64,000 nt of DNA from Weissella koreensis KCTC 3621 (lineage in GTDB: Bacteria > Bacillota > Bacilli > Lactobacillales > Lactobacillaceae): assembly GCF_000277645.1 (NCBI RefSeq), contig NZ_AKGG01000014.1, forward strand, positions 124,001-188,000. The letters are read 5' to 3'. Each line of letters opens with the position of its first letter. Position 1 is the first letter of the stretch. Made by a program: the position numbers and the translations under genes. Below are positions 29,172 through 39,592 of this stretch, in pieces. The notes beneath the pieces are model-generated. The model searched no databases. It saw nothing but the letters and a program-made list of their open reading frames with translations, and was not told where the DNA came from.

Positions 29172-30743
29172 TTATAACTTTTGCTCCAACTTAACGTCAG
29201 GATACTTATCAGTAAACCAACGTTCAGCAAACATGTTTTCAAACAAGAAGACCGGATTTTCTGATCGATCACGTACCAACAAATTACGTGATGATGCCAT
29301 CTTAGGATCCAATTCATCTTCGTTAACCCATCGAGCAATTTTAGAACCCATCGGCTCCAAAATAACTTCACTATTATATTCATTGGCCATTCGGAATTGG
29401 AAAACTTCAAACTGCAATTGACCCACAGCCCCTAAAATATAATCACCTGAATCCCATGCCGTATACATTTGAATCGTTCCTTCTTGAACCAATTGTGTCA
29501 CTCCTTTATGGAATGATTTCTGCTTCAAAACATTTTTAGCTCGTACATGCATAAACAGTTCTGGTGTGAAAGTTGGCAATTCTTTAAATTCAATTGCCTT
29601 CTTTCCCTTATAAATTGTATCGCCAATTTGGAAATTACCAGTATCGTAAACCCCAATGATATCTCCAGGAACCGCATTTTCTACGTTTTCTCGTGAATCC
29701 GCCATAAATTGAGTAACATTTGATAATCGGATTTTCTTACCGGTTCTTTGAAGAACGACATCCATTCCACGTTCAAATTCACCTGATACGATCCGAACAA
29801 AGGCGATTCGATCACGATGATTTGGATTCATATTAGCTTGAATTTTAAACACAAAGCCTGAGAATTCATCTTGATCCGGTTCAACTAGTTGATCATTACT
29901 TGTTCTTTTCGCTGCTGGTGCTGGTGCGAATTTAAGATAAGTTTGTAAGAAGGTTTCCAACCCAAATCCGGCTAAAGCTGATCCAAAGAAAACTGGTGTT
30001 AATTCTCCATCCAAAACAGCATTTTCATCAAATTTATTTCCTGCATCCTTCAATAATTCAACTTCTTCTCGTGCTTCATCCCAAACAGGTGTCTGTTGGA
30101 TTGGATTATCAGTAGCTAAATCTGTTCCGGCTTCATTCAATGGCAAGAAACGTTCAGCTTCATTCCCTGGTCGATAAACTTCAACTTGTTGATGATAAAT
30201 ATCGAATAAGCCCGACAAAACTTGTCCTGAACCAATTGGCCAGTTCATTGGATAAGTTGCAACACCTAAAGTATCCTCTAATTCATCCAACAAATCCATC
30301 GCCGGTCGACCATCACGATCTAACTTGTTAAAGAACGTAAAAATGGGGATATGTCTTTCTTTAACAATTTCAAACAACTTCCGAGTTTGAGGCTCAATTC
30401 CCTTTGCTGAATCCACAACCATAATAACCGAGTCAACGGCCATCAAGGTCCGATAAGTATCTTCTGAAAAGTCCTCGTGGCCTGGTGTATCCAAAATATT
30501 GATTCGTTTACCATCATAATCAAATTGTAATACTGATGAAGTTACCGAAATTCCACGCTTTTGTTCAATTTCCATCCAATCGGACTTAGCGAAATTACCC
30601 TTGCGTCCTTTAACGGTTCCTGCTGAACGAACTACTCCACCCAATAATAACATTTGTTCGGTAATAGTTGTTTTACCCGCATCCGGATGGGAAATGATCG
30701 CAAAAGTTCGACGTGTATCGATCTGCTCTTTTAAATTAGCCAT
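29172..30743 (-). CDS. prfC: peptide chain release factor 3
   Basis: RF3 is the GTPase that removes RF1/RF2 from the ribosome after termination. G1 is SHPDAGKTT (about residue 18), G3 DTPGHEDF, G4 NKLDRD; the EF-G-like domain II and the RF3 C-terminal domain ([17 protein letters not shown]) complete the 523-residue protein. The upstream ribosome site is weak (AGAG), with an AT-rich leader. Confidence 0.95.
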   Translation of the reverse strand: MANLKEQIDTRRTFAIISHPDAGKTTITEQMLLLGGVVRSAGTVKGRKGNFAKSDWMEIEQKRGISVTSSVLQFDYDGKRINILDTPGHEDFSEDTYRTLMAVDSVIMVVDSAKGIEPQTRKLFEIVKERHIPIFTFFNKLDRDGRPAMDLLDELEDTLGVATYPMNWPIGSGQVLSGLFDIYHQQVEVYRPGNEAERFLPLNEAGTDLATDNPIQQTPVWDEAREEVELLKDAGNKFDENAVLDGELTPVFFGSALAGFGLETFLQTYLKFAPAPAAKRTSNDQLVEPDQDEFSGFVFKIQANMNPNHRDRIAFVRIVSGEFERGMDVVLQRTGKKIRLSNVTQFMADSRENVENAVPGDIIGVYDTGNFQIGDTIYKGKKAIEFKELPTFTPELFMHVRAKNVLKQKSFHKGVTQLVQEGTIQMYTAWDSGDYILGAVGQLQFEVFQFRMANEYNSEVILEPMGSKIARWVNEDELDPKMASSRNLLVRDRSENPVFLFENMFAERWFTDKYPDVKLEQKL

Positions 30744-30915
30744 AAAGTTATATTTTCTCTTTTTCTATATATATTTGTCTTAATTTTAGGTGCGAAACGT
30801 TTATCTTTTACTTCAAATAATTATTCATACCTAGATATCGAAAATTCTATTTAAGCATTCAAGATTAATTTTACCAAAAATAGCTTAACTTTGGATCACA
30901 AAATGATAACAAAGA

Positions 30916-31590
30916 TTAATTATTCCAGCCTCCTGTTTGATAAGCAACCTCTAATGAAGTTTTATTTAACAAACTCACTGCCATAACCTTTTTAATATTA
31001 GTATCATCATATACATCAACATTATTGAATTTTTGTTTTAATTGATTACGAGCCGCTTTAACATCACTATCAGAAAAATCGTAGGTATTTGCTAAATCAG
31101 TATGACTTGTTCCATTAGAGCTGGCATTTTGCCAATCTGTATCAGTGGAAGATTTGGAACTAGAACTTGAATTAGTTTTTCTTTTTGAACTACTTGAACC
31201 ACTAATTTGATCGTTTGACTCATCTTCAGAATTTGATTCAGATGCTAGGACAGCTTTAATTTGTTTATTAATCCTAGGCATACTTCCATCAACATGCAAA
31301 GCATCTTGATAATTTTGCTTCATTTTGTCCTTATGTCCAGCAGTTAAATCCGTATCACCTAGCACTAAATATTCCAACTGCTGTAAAGATGTCCGACTTT
31401 CTACGGAGGGCTTGGTATCTTGAATTTTTTGATAATGTTTCTGAGCTTTGACCCACTCCCGATTATCAACGGCCGATCGCGCATCTTTTAAATTACTGGA
31501 TACAATAATTCCTTTATAAATTGATTTTCCGCCGAAAACAATGATAATTATTCCTAAAATAATTCCTAAAATTTTTATTTTTTGTTTCAT
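30916..31590 (-). CDS. membrane-anchored TPR-like protein with Ser-rich linker
   Basis: One N-terminal membrane segment (about residues 7-24) is followed by a helical repeat region (NREWVKAQKHYQKIQDTKPS, LQQLEYLVLG), a Ser/Lys-rich linker (about 125-155, SGSSSSKRKTNSSSSSK) and a C-terminal domain (DVKAARNQLKQKFNNVDVY). It is predicted to face outward. It starts 13 bases after the low-molecular-weight phosphatase gene and probably shares its transcript. No named family was recognised. Confidence 0.7.
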   Translation of the reverse strand: MKQKIKILGIILGIIIIVFGGKSIYKGIIVSSNLKDARSAVDNREWVKAQKHYQKIQDTKPSVESRTSLQQLEYLVLGDTDLTAGHKDKMKQNYQDALHVDGSMPRINKQIKAVLASESNSEDESNDQISGSSSSKRKTNSSSSSKSSTDTDWQNASSNGTSHTDLANTYDFSDSDVKAARNQLKQKFNNVDVYDDTNIKKVMAVSLLNKTSLEVAYQTGGWNN

Positions 31591-31603
31591 AATTTTATAA
31601 CTC

Positions 31604-32080
31604 CTAAATATTTTTTAAATCGGCTTTAATCTGTACTAACCAGGCTGGTAAAGTCTCTTTTAATTCTCGATATGTGACATCAAAACGTCTGGTATACCAA
31701 GGATCTTGAATTTCCTTATCGGCTTGCGATGGCAAAATTGAATAGGCTAATTTAATTTTAGCTGACGCATCATCACTAGGAGCTAATCGTTTCAAATTGC
31801 GCATATTCTGTTGATCCATTGTGATAATATAATCTGCCCATTCAAAATCTTCAGGTCGAATTTGACGAGCACGAATCCAATCAAACGGAATTTGATGTTC
31901 TTTCAAAATCTTTTGTGTTCCAGGATGTGGTGGATTACCCATTTCCTCATTGGAAGTTCCAGCTGAATCAATTTTAATTTGGTCAGTCAAACCTTCTTCA
32001 GCTACCATTTGTGTGAACAGCGCTTCAGCCATTGTTGAACGCGCAATATTACCTAAACAGACAAATAAAACATTTTTCAT
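31604..32080 (-). CDS. low-molecular-weight protein-tyrosine phosphatase
   Basis: The P-loop is VCLGNIARSTMAE, matching C(X)5R with the catalytic Cys at about residue 8; the second cysteine found in many relatives (CXGNXCRS) is Ala here. The general-acid Asp is in IQDPWYTRRF (about residue 120). The start MKNVLFVCLG has GAGGAG eight bases upstream; a longer frame is rejected. It may act on phosphotyrosine or arginine-phosphate targets. It is followed by the TPR-like gene. Confidence 0.9.
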   Translation of the reverse strand: MKNVLFVCLGNIARSTMAEALFTQMVAEEGLTDQIKIDSAGTSNEEMGNPPHPGTQKILKEHQIPFDWIRARQIRPEDFEWADYIITMDQQNMRNLKRLAPSDDASAKIKLAYSILPSQADKEIQDPWYTRRFDVTYRELKETLPAWLVQIKADLKNI

Positions 32081-32164
32081 CACCTGAACTCCTCTCAATC
32101 CATTCCAGCTTATTATATCATTCATCAGATTTTTATTAATCTTATTACACTTAATCTTTCCATC

Positions 32165-32216
32165 AAAAAAGCCCGCTTATACTCAGTAGTATCTACTGCT
32201 AAACATAGGCGGACAT
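32165..32216 (-). terminator. terminator after the beta-hydroxyacid dehydrogenase gene
   Basis: GTCCGCCTAT pairs with ATAAGCGGGC with an inner AGCAGTA/CTACTG stem, followed by TTTTTT on the minus strand. Confidence 0.85.
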
Positions 32217-32253
32217 TATAAGCCTGTCCAATAATCATTAATTTTTACTAAAT

Positions 32254-33123
32254 CTAAGCTTTGCTCCACCATAATTTGATCAAGGCCTGACTTCCTTCAT
32301 CCCCTAGTTGCTTTTCGTCCACTAACTTTTCATAAAGTGTTTCCGCCAAAGCAGTCATTGGTAAGGCCAATTTTAACTTTTCTGCTTCATCTAGAGCAAT
32401 TCTTAAATCCTTTAGGAGATGCTTAGCATAAAATCCAGGCTTAAAGTCTCCAGACAAAATTCGTGGTCCATAATTTTCAAGAGACCAATTTTGAGCACTT
32501 CCGCCATTTAATGTCGTTAAGATATCTGACAAATTCAAGCCCACTCGTTTAGCATAAACTAAGGTCTCTGACATTCCAAGCATCGTACCCGCAATCATAA
32601 TTTGATTAGCCATCTTAGCATGTTGACCTAATCCAGCATTACCAAAAAGATTTACTCGTCCCGCAATTGCTTCAAAGACGGGTGCTAAAGTATTAAAGGC
32701 TTGTTCGTCGCCACCTACCATTACTGTCAATGTTCCTTCTCGAGCACCAACATCCCCGCCTGAGACAGGTGCATCAAGGACAGCCACACCATGTTTAACT
32801 CCATCTTCTGCCAAAGTTTCTGCCAAAGTTGGAGTTGAAGTAGTCATATCCATGAAAATTTTACCTTCACTAGCACCAGCAAAAAGTCCATTTTCTCCGT
32901 AATATTGAGCTTTTACATCATCAGGATACCCAACCATCGTAATTACTAGATCATTTTGCATCGCCAAAGCTTTTGGCGTTCCAACCCATTGAGCACCTGA
33001 ATCCAAAACTTTTTTGGCATGAGCTTTCGTTCGATTGAAAACTTCCACCTCAAAACCGGCTTTTAATAAGTTCTCAATTACTCCTGTTCCCATCACTCCC
33101 GTTCCAATAAATCCAATTTTCAT
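32254..33123 (-). CDS. beta-hydroxyacid dehydrogenase (3-hydroxyisobutyrate dehydrogenase-like)
   Basis: The NAD-binding motif GFIGTGVMGTGV at the N-terminus, the substrate motif DAPVSGGDVGAREGTLTVM (about residues 115-133) and the catalytic Lys in GLGQHAKMANQIM (about residue 170) define the family, which includes 3-hydroxyisobutyrate, tartronate semialdehyde and succinic semialdehyde reductases. The physiological substrate is not known. The start MKIGFIG is chosen because AAAGG is nine bases upstream. It follows an aldo/keto reductase gene by about 70 bases. Confidence 0.87.
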   Translation of the reverse strand: MKIGFIGTGVMGTGVIENLLKAGFEVEVFNRTKAHAKKVLDSGAQWVGTPKALAMQNDLVITMVGYPDDVKAQYYGENGLFAGASEGKIFMDMTTSTPTLAETLAEDGVKHGVAVLDAPVSGGDVGAREGTLTVMVGGDEQAFNTLAPVFEAIAGRVNLFGNAGLGQHAKMANQIMIAGTMLGMSETLVYAKRVGLNLSDILTTLNGGSAQNWSLENYGPRILSGDFKPGFYAKHLLKDLRIALDEAEKLKLALPMTALAETLYEKLVDEKQLGDEGSQALIKLWWSKA

Positions 33124-33193
33124 TTTCCACACCCTTTCCACCATATAATATGGTCAGTCATATTACGATAAAACACTAATTTTAAACCAAAAT

Positions 33194-34048
33194 TTAATTA
33201 TGCGGATATTGGGCTCCACGTTCATATACTAATTCTGGTTCCTGGCTAATTCGTTTAAATTTATTCAAATCATCCAAGGTTTGCATATCCTCATTAGTAA
33301 TTTCAAAATCAAAAACATTTATATTATCTTGTACTCGGTCTAAATGACTTGATTTTGGAATGAGCGCTGTCTGATTTTGCAAATGCCAACGAATAACAAT
33401 TTGAGCTGGACTTTTATGATATTTTTCCGCTAAAGTCTGTACAACCGAATCGCTTAACTCTCCACCACGACCTAATGGAGCCCACGCTTGAGTTACAATT
33501 TGATGTTCTTTTGAAAAAATTTGTAGCGGTTTTTGCGTTAAATATGGATGTACTTCGACTTGATTCACAACTGGCATTTCCTTAGCCTTCGTGGCTAAAT
33601 ATTCCAAATGAATTTGACCATAATTTGAAGTCCCAATAGAACGTACAAGCCCTTCTTCCTTAGCTCGTTCAAAAGCACGCCAAGTTTCAAAAAAATGTTG
33701 GTGCAATGGCCAATGCACCAATAAAAGGTCAACATAATCTAATTGTAAAGCTTTCAATGAATTTTCTAATGAGCGCAAGGTTGCATCATATCCTTGATTC
33801 TCTTCCGCAATTTTAGTAGTAATAAATAATTCTTCGCGGCTTGCCTGACTATTTTTCAAGGATCGCCCGATCATTTCTTCATTTTTATACATTTGTGCTG
33901 TATCAAAAAGACGATATCCAGATGCATATGCTCCATCTAATAATTGATCCATGATTTTTTCATCAGTAACTTTATATAATCCCAATCCCAATTTAGGCAT
34001 CTGATTTCCATCTGCTAGTTGATAGCGATCCTGGCTTGTTAATTCCAT
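33194..34048 (-). CDS. aldo/keto reductase
   Basis: This is a TIM-barrel NADPH oxidoreductase. Catalytic residues appear in FDTAQMYKNE (Asp and Tyr), ITTKI (Lys) and LLVHWPL (His). The cofactor site is IPKSSHLDRVQDN. The ATG is taken over a TTG one codon upstream, with GAGGTG at seven bases. It resembles 2,5-diketo-gluconate reductase-type enzymes; the substrate is open. It may be co-transcribed with the dehydrogenase downstream. Confidence 0.9.
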   Translation of the reverse strand: MELTSQDRYQLADGNQMPKLGLGLYKVTDEKIMDQLLDGAYASGYRLFDTAQMYKNEEMIGRSLKNSQASREELFITTKIAEENQGYDATLRSLENSLKALQLDYVDLLLVHWPLHQHFFETWRAFERAKEEGLVRSIGTSNYGQIHLEYLATKAKEMPVVNQVEVHPYLTQKPLQIFSKEHQIVTQAWAPLGRGGELSDSVVQTLAEKYHKSPAQIVIRWHLQNQTALIPKSSHLDRVQDNINVFDFEITNEDMQTLDDLNKFKRISQEPELVYERGAQYPHN

Positions 34049-34111
34049 CAAATTTCACCTCATTATTATCTCAATTTTATTAGATTCATTATAACATTAT
34101 CTAGCTTAGGA

Positions 34112-34155
34112 TAAAAAAACAACTACTTAGAATAAAATTCCAAATAGCTGTTTAA
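34112..34155 (-). terminator. terminator of the araBDAE operon
   Basis: AAACAGCTA pairs with TAGTTGTTT and an inner GGAAT/ATTC stem, with a T run on the minus strand just after araE. Confidence 0.8.
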
Positions 34156-34183
34156 CTATAGATATTAAATTGTAACTAATTTA

Positions 34184-35560
34184 TTAACGATTTGATCCTT
34201 CAGATTCAATCTCTTCCAATGTTCGACCGAATGTCTCAGGCACACGGAATTTAACGAACAATACGGCGATAATTGAAATGATTCCGAAGACTGCGAAAAC
34301 CATTTCTTGTGGCATTGTAGCAGTCATAATTGGGAAAAGTAATCCAACTAAGAATGAACCAATCCAGTTAAATGATGATGCTAGACCTGAAGCTCGGCCA
34401 CGGATAGCGAGTGGGAATAATTCCCCAACCAACACCCATGTCAACGGAGCCCAAGTAAATGAATAGAAAGCAACGAAGATTGATAAGAAAACAACGATCA
34501 ACATTGGTGGGAAACTATCAGCACCAAAGATTAAGTTCAATACTGCAGGCATCAAAAATGATAGAGCCATCATCGATCCACCCAAGATAAGTAAGGTCTT
34601 TCGTTGGAACTTTTCAGCGATCACCATGTACAAGATGGCACCCAGTACTAAGATCACACCTTGAACAATTGGCCAAAGCAATGCTTCTGAAGCTGCTTGT
34701 CCAGTCGCCTTTTCAACAATCAAAGGAATGTAGTAGAAGATCGCATTAGCGCCCATAAATTGTTGGAACGCAGCCACACCAATTCCAGCTGTTACTAAGT
34801 AACGATATTTTCCAGAGAACAAAGTACCCAAATTAACATTTTGTGCAGCAGATGCTTCTTTTGAAACCGTAGCTTGAATTTCGTTTAATTCGGGCTGAAT
34901 TTCTGCATCACTTCGAATGTATGACAAAACTTGACGTGCTTCATCCGGCTTACCCAATTTAACCAAGAATCGAGGTGATTCAGGCAACCGAAGGACACCT
35001 AAGAATAGGATAATTGCTGGAACGGCTGCTAAGCCAAGCATTAAGCGCCATGCTAATCCATGAGCTAATCCTTTCAAGATGAAGTCCATAATATATGACA
35101 ACAACATTCCTGAAACAATCATCAGTTGATTCAACCCAGATAAACGTCCACGTGAACGAGCAGGGGCCATTTCTGACATATATGAAGGTACTAGTGCTGA
35201 AGCCGCTCCGACAGCTAACCCTAACAAAACTCGGGCAAACAACAGCCAAGCGACAGCATTATGAGGTGAAAGTCCCGCCATAATTGCCCCAAATGCAAAG
35301 ACAAACGATGCTACCAAAATCATTTTACGTCGGCCAAATTTATCAGAGAGTTGACCCGCTAAGGCCCCTCCAAAAATCGCACCTAACATCAATGATGATG
35401 TAATCCATCCAATCACGGATGCGTTCGTTAAATTCCAGTCATGTTGCAAAAATGGTAACGCTCCCGTCATCACCCCAATATCATAACCGAATAGAATCCC
35501 ACCAAACGCTCCAAAGAAGTAAATGAATCCGCTTGGAATCTTTTTTGTTTCTTTACTCAT
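34184..35560 (-). CDS. araE: arabinose:proton symporter, MFS sugar-porter family
   Basis: Twelve membrane helices in 458 residues. Sugar-porter motifs are LSDKFGRRKMI (loop 2-3), PARSRGRL (loop 4-5), PESPRFLVKLGK (end of helix 6) and VPETFGRTLEEIE at the C-terminus. Its place as the last gene of the ara operon, 38 bases after araA, points to L-arabinose uptake. Confidence 0.92.
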   Translation of the reverse strand: MSKETKKIPSGFIYFFGAFGGILFGYDIGVMTGALPFLQHDWNLTNASVIGWITSSLMLGAIFGGALAGQLSDKFGRRKMILVASFVFAFGAIMAGLSPHNAVAWLLFARVLLGLAVGAASALVPSYMSEMAPARSRGRLSGLNQLMIVSGMLLSYIMDFILKGLAHGLAWRLMLGLAAVPAIILFLGVLRLPESPRFLVKLGKPDEARQVLSYIRSDAEIQPELNEIQATVSKEASAAQNVNLGTLFSGKYRYLVTAGIGVAAFQQFMGANAIFYYIPLIVEKATGQAASEALLWPIVQGVILVLGAILYMVIAEKFQRKTLLILGGSMMALSFLMPAVLNLIFGADSFPPMLIVVFLSIFVAFYSFTWAPLTWVLVGELFPLAIRGRASGLASSFNWIGSFLVGLLFPIMTATMPQEMVFAVFGIISIIAVLFVKFRVPETFGRTLEEIESEGSNR

Positions 35561-35598
35561 ATCTCCGTACTCACAACTTTCTATTTTTTAAATATTAA

Positions 35599-37023
35599 TT
35601 ACTTAATATTGACAAATGTTAAATCAAACATGTTTGCAAGATCTGTCAATTGTTCCGTATCAACATTGAAACTCAAAGTCGTGTGGTGTCCTCCACCAAC
35701 TGTTAACCAACCTTCAGCTCCAGCCTTCAATCCAGCCTTTGGTGTCCACAATTGCTTAGCAACTGGTAAGAATGGTGTTTCTGCTTCAGGCTTGTTTCCT
35801 GCTACTTCATAGCTAATTAACTTAAATTCATCACCGAAGTCGGCCATCGTAACATCAACTGCATCGCCAGCTTTTCCAGTAAAGACCAAACGTGCTGGAT
35901 CATCTTTACCACCAATATCCAATGGATGTACTTCAACACGTGGCTTATCAGAAGCAATTGTTGGGTCAACTTCAAGCATATGTGATCCCAAGATAGCTTC
36001 ATGACCTTTACGAAGATCCAATGTGTAATCTTCCATGAAGGCTGTTCCTTCGTTGTGAGCAACAATCTTAAGCAAACGAGTCAAGGCAGAAGTCTTCCAA
36101 TCACCTTCACCGGCGAATCCATAACCATCAGCCATCAACATTTGAGCAGCCAATCCAGGCAATTGTTCCAAACCTTCAAGGTCTTCAAAGTTGGTTGTAA
36201 ATCCAGAGTAACCCTTGTCATCCATGAATTGCTTAATAGCTAAGTATTCACGCAATTGATACTTAACGTTGTGTTCGTACTTTTCAGCAGAATTATCACC
36301 TTGAACAAATTCATACTTATTTTGAAGTTCTTTGTAAAGAGCATCAACATCAGCTTCGTCAATTGCGTTGACGTATGCTACCAAGTCAGCAACTCCCCAG
36401 TAATCAACGGTCCAACCCAATTTGATTTGAGCTTCAATCTTATCACCATCGGTAACGGCAACATTACGCATCTTGTCACCAAAGGTCACAATCTTAATTT
36501 TGTATGATTCGTTGTAAGCAACAGCTACATCCATCCACTTACCAATTTGAGTTTGAACTTCTTCATCTTCGTAGTGTCCAAAGACAATTTTATTCTTAAT
36601 TCCCAAACGAGCATTGATGAAGGCATATTCACGGTCACCATGGGCTGATTGGTTCAAATTCATATAATCAAAGTCAATTGAATCATATGGAATCTTGTTC
36701 AACATTTGCGTTGCCAAGTGCATCAATGGCTTATTGAGCAATTGTGTCCCACGGATCCAGTTCTTTGCAGGTGAGAAAGTGTGAGCCCAAGTAATAACTC
36801 CAGCTACTTCATCATCAGCATTAGCTTCCTTCATTGTTTGAGTAATATTTTCAGCGGTTACTCCAACTGCCTTAAATTCAACAGGGTAAGCTAACTTACC
36901 TGATGCATTCAAAGATGCAACTAATTTCTTAGAATCTTCTTCAACTTGCTTCAAAACTTCAGGTCCATAAAGGAATTGTGAACCTGTAACGAACCAGAAT
37001 TTGTAATTTGCAGTTTCTAACAT
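35599..37023 (-). CDS. araA: L-arabinose isomerase
   Basis: AraA converts L-arabinose to L-ribulose with Mn2+. The N-terminus [23 protein letters not shown] is diagnostic, as are [21 protein letters not shown] (active-site Glu) and FMEDYTLDL plus [10 protein letters not shown] (metal His). At 474 residues it is full length. It lies between araD and araE on the minus strand. Confidence 0.97.
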   Translation of the reverse strand: MLETANYKFWFVTGSQFLYGPEVLKQVEEDSKKLVASLNASGKLAYPVEFKAVGVTAENITQTMKEANADDEVAGVITWAHTFSPAKNWIRGTQLLNKPLMHLATQMLNKIPYDSIDFDYMNLNQSAHGDREYAFINARLGIKNKIVFGHYEDEEVQTQIGKWMDVAVAYNESYKIKIVTFGDKMRNVAVTDGDKIEAQIKLGWTVDYWGVADLVAYVNAIDEADVDALYKELQNKYEFVQGDNSAEKYEHNVKYQLREYLAIKQFMDDKGYSGFTTNFEDLEGLEQLPGLAAQMLMADGYGFAGEGDWKTSALTRLLKIVAHNEGTAFMEDYTLDLRKGHEAILGSHMLEVDPTIASDKPRVEVHPLDIGGKDDPARLVFTGKAGDAVDVTMADFGDEFKLISYEVAGNKPEAETPFLPVAKQLWTPKAGLKAGAEGWLTVGGGHHTTLSFNVDTEQLTDLANMFDLTFVNIK

Positions 37024-37075
37024 GATATTTTCTCCTATAAAGTAATACTTAGTTTAATTAAACAACGGTAAGCAA

Positions 37076-37777
37076 TTATTTATTTTGCCCATAATATGCA
37101 TTAGCACCATGCTTGCGGTAATAATGCTTGTCGAGCAAGTATTGAGGAATACTCAAATCCGCATGTGGGTTAAGTTGCATTGCATGGTAGTCCATTTCGG
37201 CAACCACTTCTAGCACCTTAGCGTTATGCACGGCATCGTGAGCATCTTTTCCCCAAGTAAATGGTCCATGCTGACGAACCAAAACGGCAGGAACAGCCAT
37301 AGGATCTAAGTTGCGCTTCTTAAACTCACGTTCAATCACAACTCCAGTATTCAATTCATATGCTGACTCTACTTCTTCTTGAGTTAAAGCTGAAGCTGCT
37401 GGTACATCACCATAGAAAGTATCAGCATGTGTTGTTCCCATTGCTGGCACATCCATTCCTGCTTGCGCATATGAAACAGCCCAAGGTGAATGTGTATGTA
37501 CAACTCCACCAATTTCAGGGAAAGCATTGTACAAGTGCATATGAGTCGCAGTATCACTACTTGGATTCAACTCACCCTCGACAACGTTTCCTTTCAAGTC
37601 AACTACGACCATGTCTTCAGGACTTAATTCTTCATACTCAACTCCTGAAGGCTTAATCACGAATAATCCCTTTTCACGATCAATTTCACTAACATTTCCC
37701 CAAGTAAATGTAACTAAATCATATTTAGGTAATAACATATTAGCGTCATAAACGCGTTTCTTCATATCTTCTAACAT
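37076..37777 (-). CDS. araD: L-ribulose-5-phosphate 4-epimerase
   Basis: It makes D-xylulose 5-phosphate, which enters the phosphoketolase pathway in heterofermenters. The class-II aldolase fold is seen with [20 protein letters not shown], the zinc histidines in VVHTHSPWA and [10 protein letters not shown]. It has 233 residues and starts only three bases after the araB stop. Confidence 0.96.
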   Translation of the reverse strand: MLEDMKKRVYDANMLLPKYDLVTFTWGNVSEIDREKGLFVIKPSGVEYEELSPEDMVVVDLKGNVVEGELNPSSDTATHMHLYNAFPEIGGVVHTHSPWAVSYAQAGMDVPAMGTTHADTFYGDVPAASALTQEEVESAYELNTGVVIEREFKKRNLDPMAVPAVLVRQHGPFTWGKDAHDAVHNAKVLEVVAEMDYHAMQLNPHADLSIPQYLLDKHYYRKHGANAYYGQNK

Positions 37778-37780
37778 TTT

Positions 37781-39391
37781 TTACCCCTCGTTTTGGTCCT
37801 TTAATGTAGCAACGGCGTGGGCTTCAATTGGCAAACCAGCCTTATAACGTTCCATAAAGCGATTAAATCCATTGACATCCTTAGCGTCCGGCTCAATCGT
37901 TGAACGTTCTTGGTCAAAGAAAACTTCTTCTTCAAGATAGCTAGCTAAGTCTTTATTAGTATCAGCGGCAGCATAAGCAGCCAAAATTGCCATACCCCAT
38001 GGACCACCTTCGCCTGCTGTTTTCATTACCGTGACTGGAGCTTCCATTGCTGCAGCTAACATTTTTTGTCCAACAATCGGTGTCTTAAAGATTCCACCTT
38101 GTGCCACGATTGAATCAGTTTCAACTTCTTCATCATGCAAAATGTCCATTCCAATCTTCATCGCCCCAAAGGCTGAATACAAATTGGTACGCATCAAGTT
38201 TCCAATATTAAATTTACTATTTGGCATACGAGCTAAGACCGGACGTCCTTCACTCATTCCAGTGATATTTTCACCAGAGTAATATCCATATGACAAAATT
38301 CCAGATGTATCAGGGTCGGCATTCAAAATACTATTGAAGAGGTGACCATATAATTCGTCTGGTGCCAAATCAACACCAATCATTTGTGCGAATTCATTAA
38401 ACAAACCTGCCCAAGCATTAATATCTGAACTGGAATTATTCGCGTGCACCATGGCGACCGCTGAACCATCAGGTGTGGTCACCATATCAATACTTGTATG
38501 CAACTTCTTCAATGACTTTTCTAACACGATCATGGCAAAAGCAGATGTTCCAGCAGAAACATTTCCAGTTCGTTGTTTAACAGAATTTGTTGAAACCATT
38601 CCAGTTCCAGCATCTCCTTCCGGCGGTGCCATCACAGTTCCTGGTTGTAACTTTCCAGAAACATCTAATAGTTTTGCCCCTTCGGCTGTCAAAGTTCCAG
38701 CTTGTTCTCCTGCCACCTTCACAGCTGGAAGAATTTCTGGTAATGACCAATGATATTGCTTAATAGCTTTCAAACCATTAAATTTATCCATCATGTCTTG
38801 ATTATAATCATGGCTTAATTCATCAATTGGGAAGACCCCTGAAGCATCTCCAACACCTAAGACCTTTTCACCAGAAAGCTTCCAATGAACATATCCTGCA
38901 AGAGTTGTAATAAAATCAACATCTTTAACATGTGTTTCTTGATTCAAAACAGCTTGATAAAGGTGTGCAATACTCCAACGTTCTGGAATATTAAAGTTAA
39001 ACAAATGTGTTAATTGCAAAGCTGCATCTTCAGTCATCGCATTTCGCCAAGTTCTAAATGGCACTAGCAAATCACCTTGTGCATTAAACGACATGTATCC
39101 ATGCATCATGGCTGCGATTCCCATCGAACGGAGTTTAGTCAACTCTACTCCATACTCGTTTTTAATTTGTCCAGACAATTTGCTATATGCATCTTGAAGA
39201 CCTGACCAAATATCTTCCAAAGAGTAAGTCCAAACTCCATTTTCTAATTTATTCTCCCAACCATGCGATCCTGTTGCGACAACACTGTAATCGCTAGCAA
39301 TTAAAACCGCTTTAATATTTGTTGAGCCAAATTCTATTCCTAATGAAGTATTACCTGCTTGAATTTCTTCAATAATTTGTCCCTTTTCCAT
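37781..39391 (-). CDS. araB: L-ribulokinase, FGGY family
   Basis: The N-terminal phosphate loop region LGIEFGSTNIKAVLI and the C-terminal FGGY-type ATP motif (VMKTAGEGGPWGMAILAAY) identify a carbohydrate kinase; the araBDA context identifies L-ribulose as substrate. Its 536 residues match the lactobacillus AraB form. It is the first gene of the araBDAE operon behind a promoter carrying an operator-like sequence and a CRE. Confidence 0.94.
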   Translation of the reverse strand: MEKGQIIEEIQAGNTSLGIEFGSTNIKAVLIASDYSVVATGSHGWENKLENGVWTYSLEDIWSGLQDAYSKLSGQIKNEYGVELTKLRSMGIAAMMHGYMSFNAQGDLLVPFRTWRNAMTEDAALQLTHLFNFNIPERWSIAHLYQAVLNQETHVKDVDFITTLAGYVHWKLSGEKVLGVGDASGVFPIDELSHDYNQDMMDKFNGLKAIKQYHWSLPEILPAVKVAGEQAGTLTAEGAKLLDVSGKLQPGTVMAPPEGDAGTGMVSTNSVKQRTGNVSAGTSAFAMIVLEKSLKKLHTSIDMVTTPDGSAVAMVHANNSSSDINAWAGLFNEFAQMIGVDLAPDELYGHLFNSILNADPDTSGILSYGYYSGENITGMSEGRPVLARMPNSKFNIGNLMRTNLYSAFGAMKIGMDILHDEEVETDSIVAQGGIFKTPIVGQKMLAAAMEAPVTVMKTAGEGGPWGMAILAAYAAADTNKDLASYLEEEVFFDQERSTIEPDAKDVNGFNRFMERYKAGLPIEAHAVATLKDQNEG

Positions 39392-39430
39392 TTAACAGAC
39401 TTCCTTTGTTTTTTATGTTTTTTTATTTTA

Positions 39431-39444
39431 TGAAATCGTTTACA
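39431..39444 (-). promoter_or_regulatory. catabolite-response element of araB
   Basis: TGAAATCGTTTACA matches the CcpA site consensus. It spans about +1 to +14 of the predicted araB transcript, where bound CcpA would block the polymerase. Confidence 0.85.
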
Positions 39445-39450
39445 TGTATT

Positions 39451-39479
39451 ATTGTAAAATATTGTTACGTATAAATCAA
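39451..39479 (-). promoter_or_regulatory. araB promoter with AraR-type operator
   Basis: Minus strand: -35 TTGATT, 17-bp spacer, -10 TACAAT. The -35 and spacer (TTGATTTATACGTAACAATA) are shared base for base with the promoter of the GH43 operon, which argues that this segment is the AraR operator. It contains TTAYACGTAA-like symmetry. Confidence 0.8.
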
Positions 39480-39532
39480 TAACAAATTTAAATATTTATT
39501 TGCATATGTTATTGATATCGCATGACAGCAAC

Positions 39533-39566
39533 AAAAAAACGCCTAATTTTTTTAATTAGGCGTTAA
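39533..39566 (-). terminator. terminator of the GH43-permease operon
   Basis: AACGCCTAATT pairs perfectly with AATTAGGCGTT around five As, followed by a T run on the minus strand. Confidence 0.9.
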
Positions 39567-39592
39567 ATATTTGTCTGTAATTCTGAATATAA

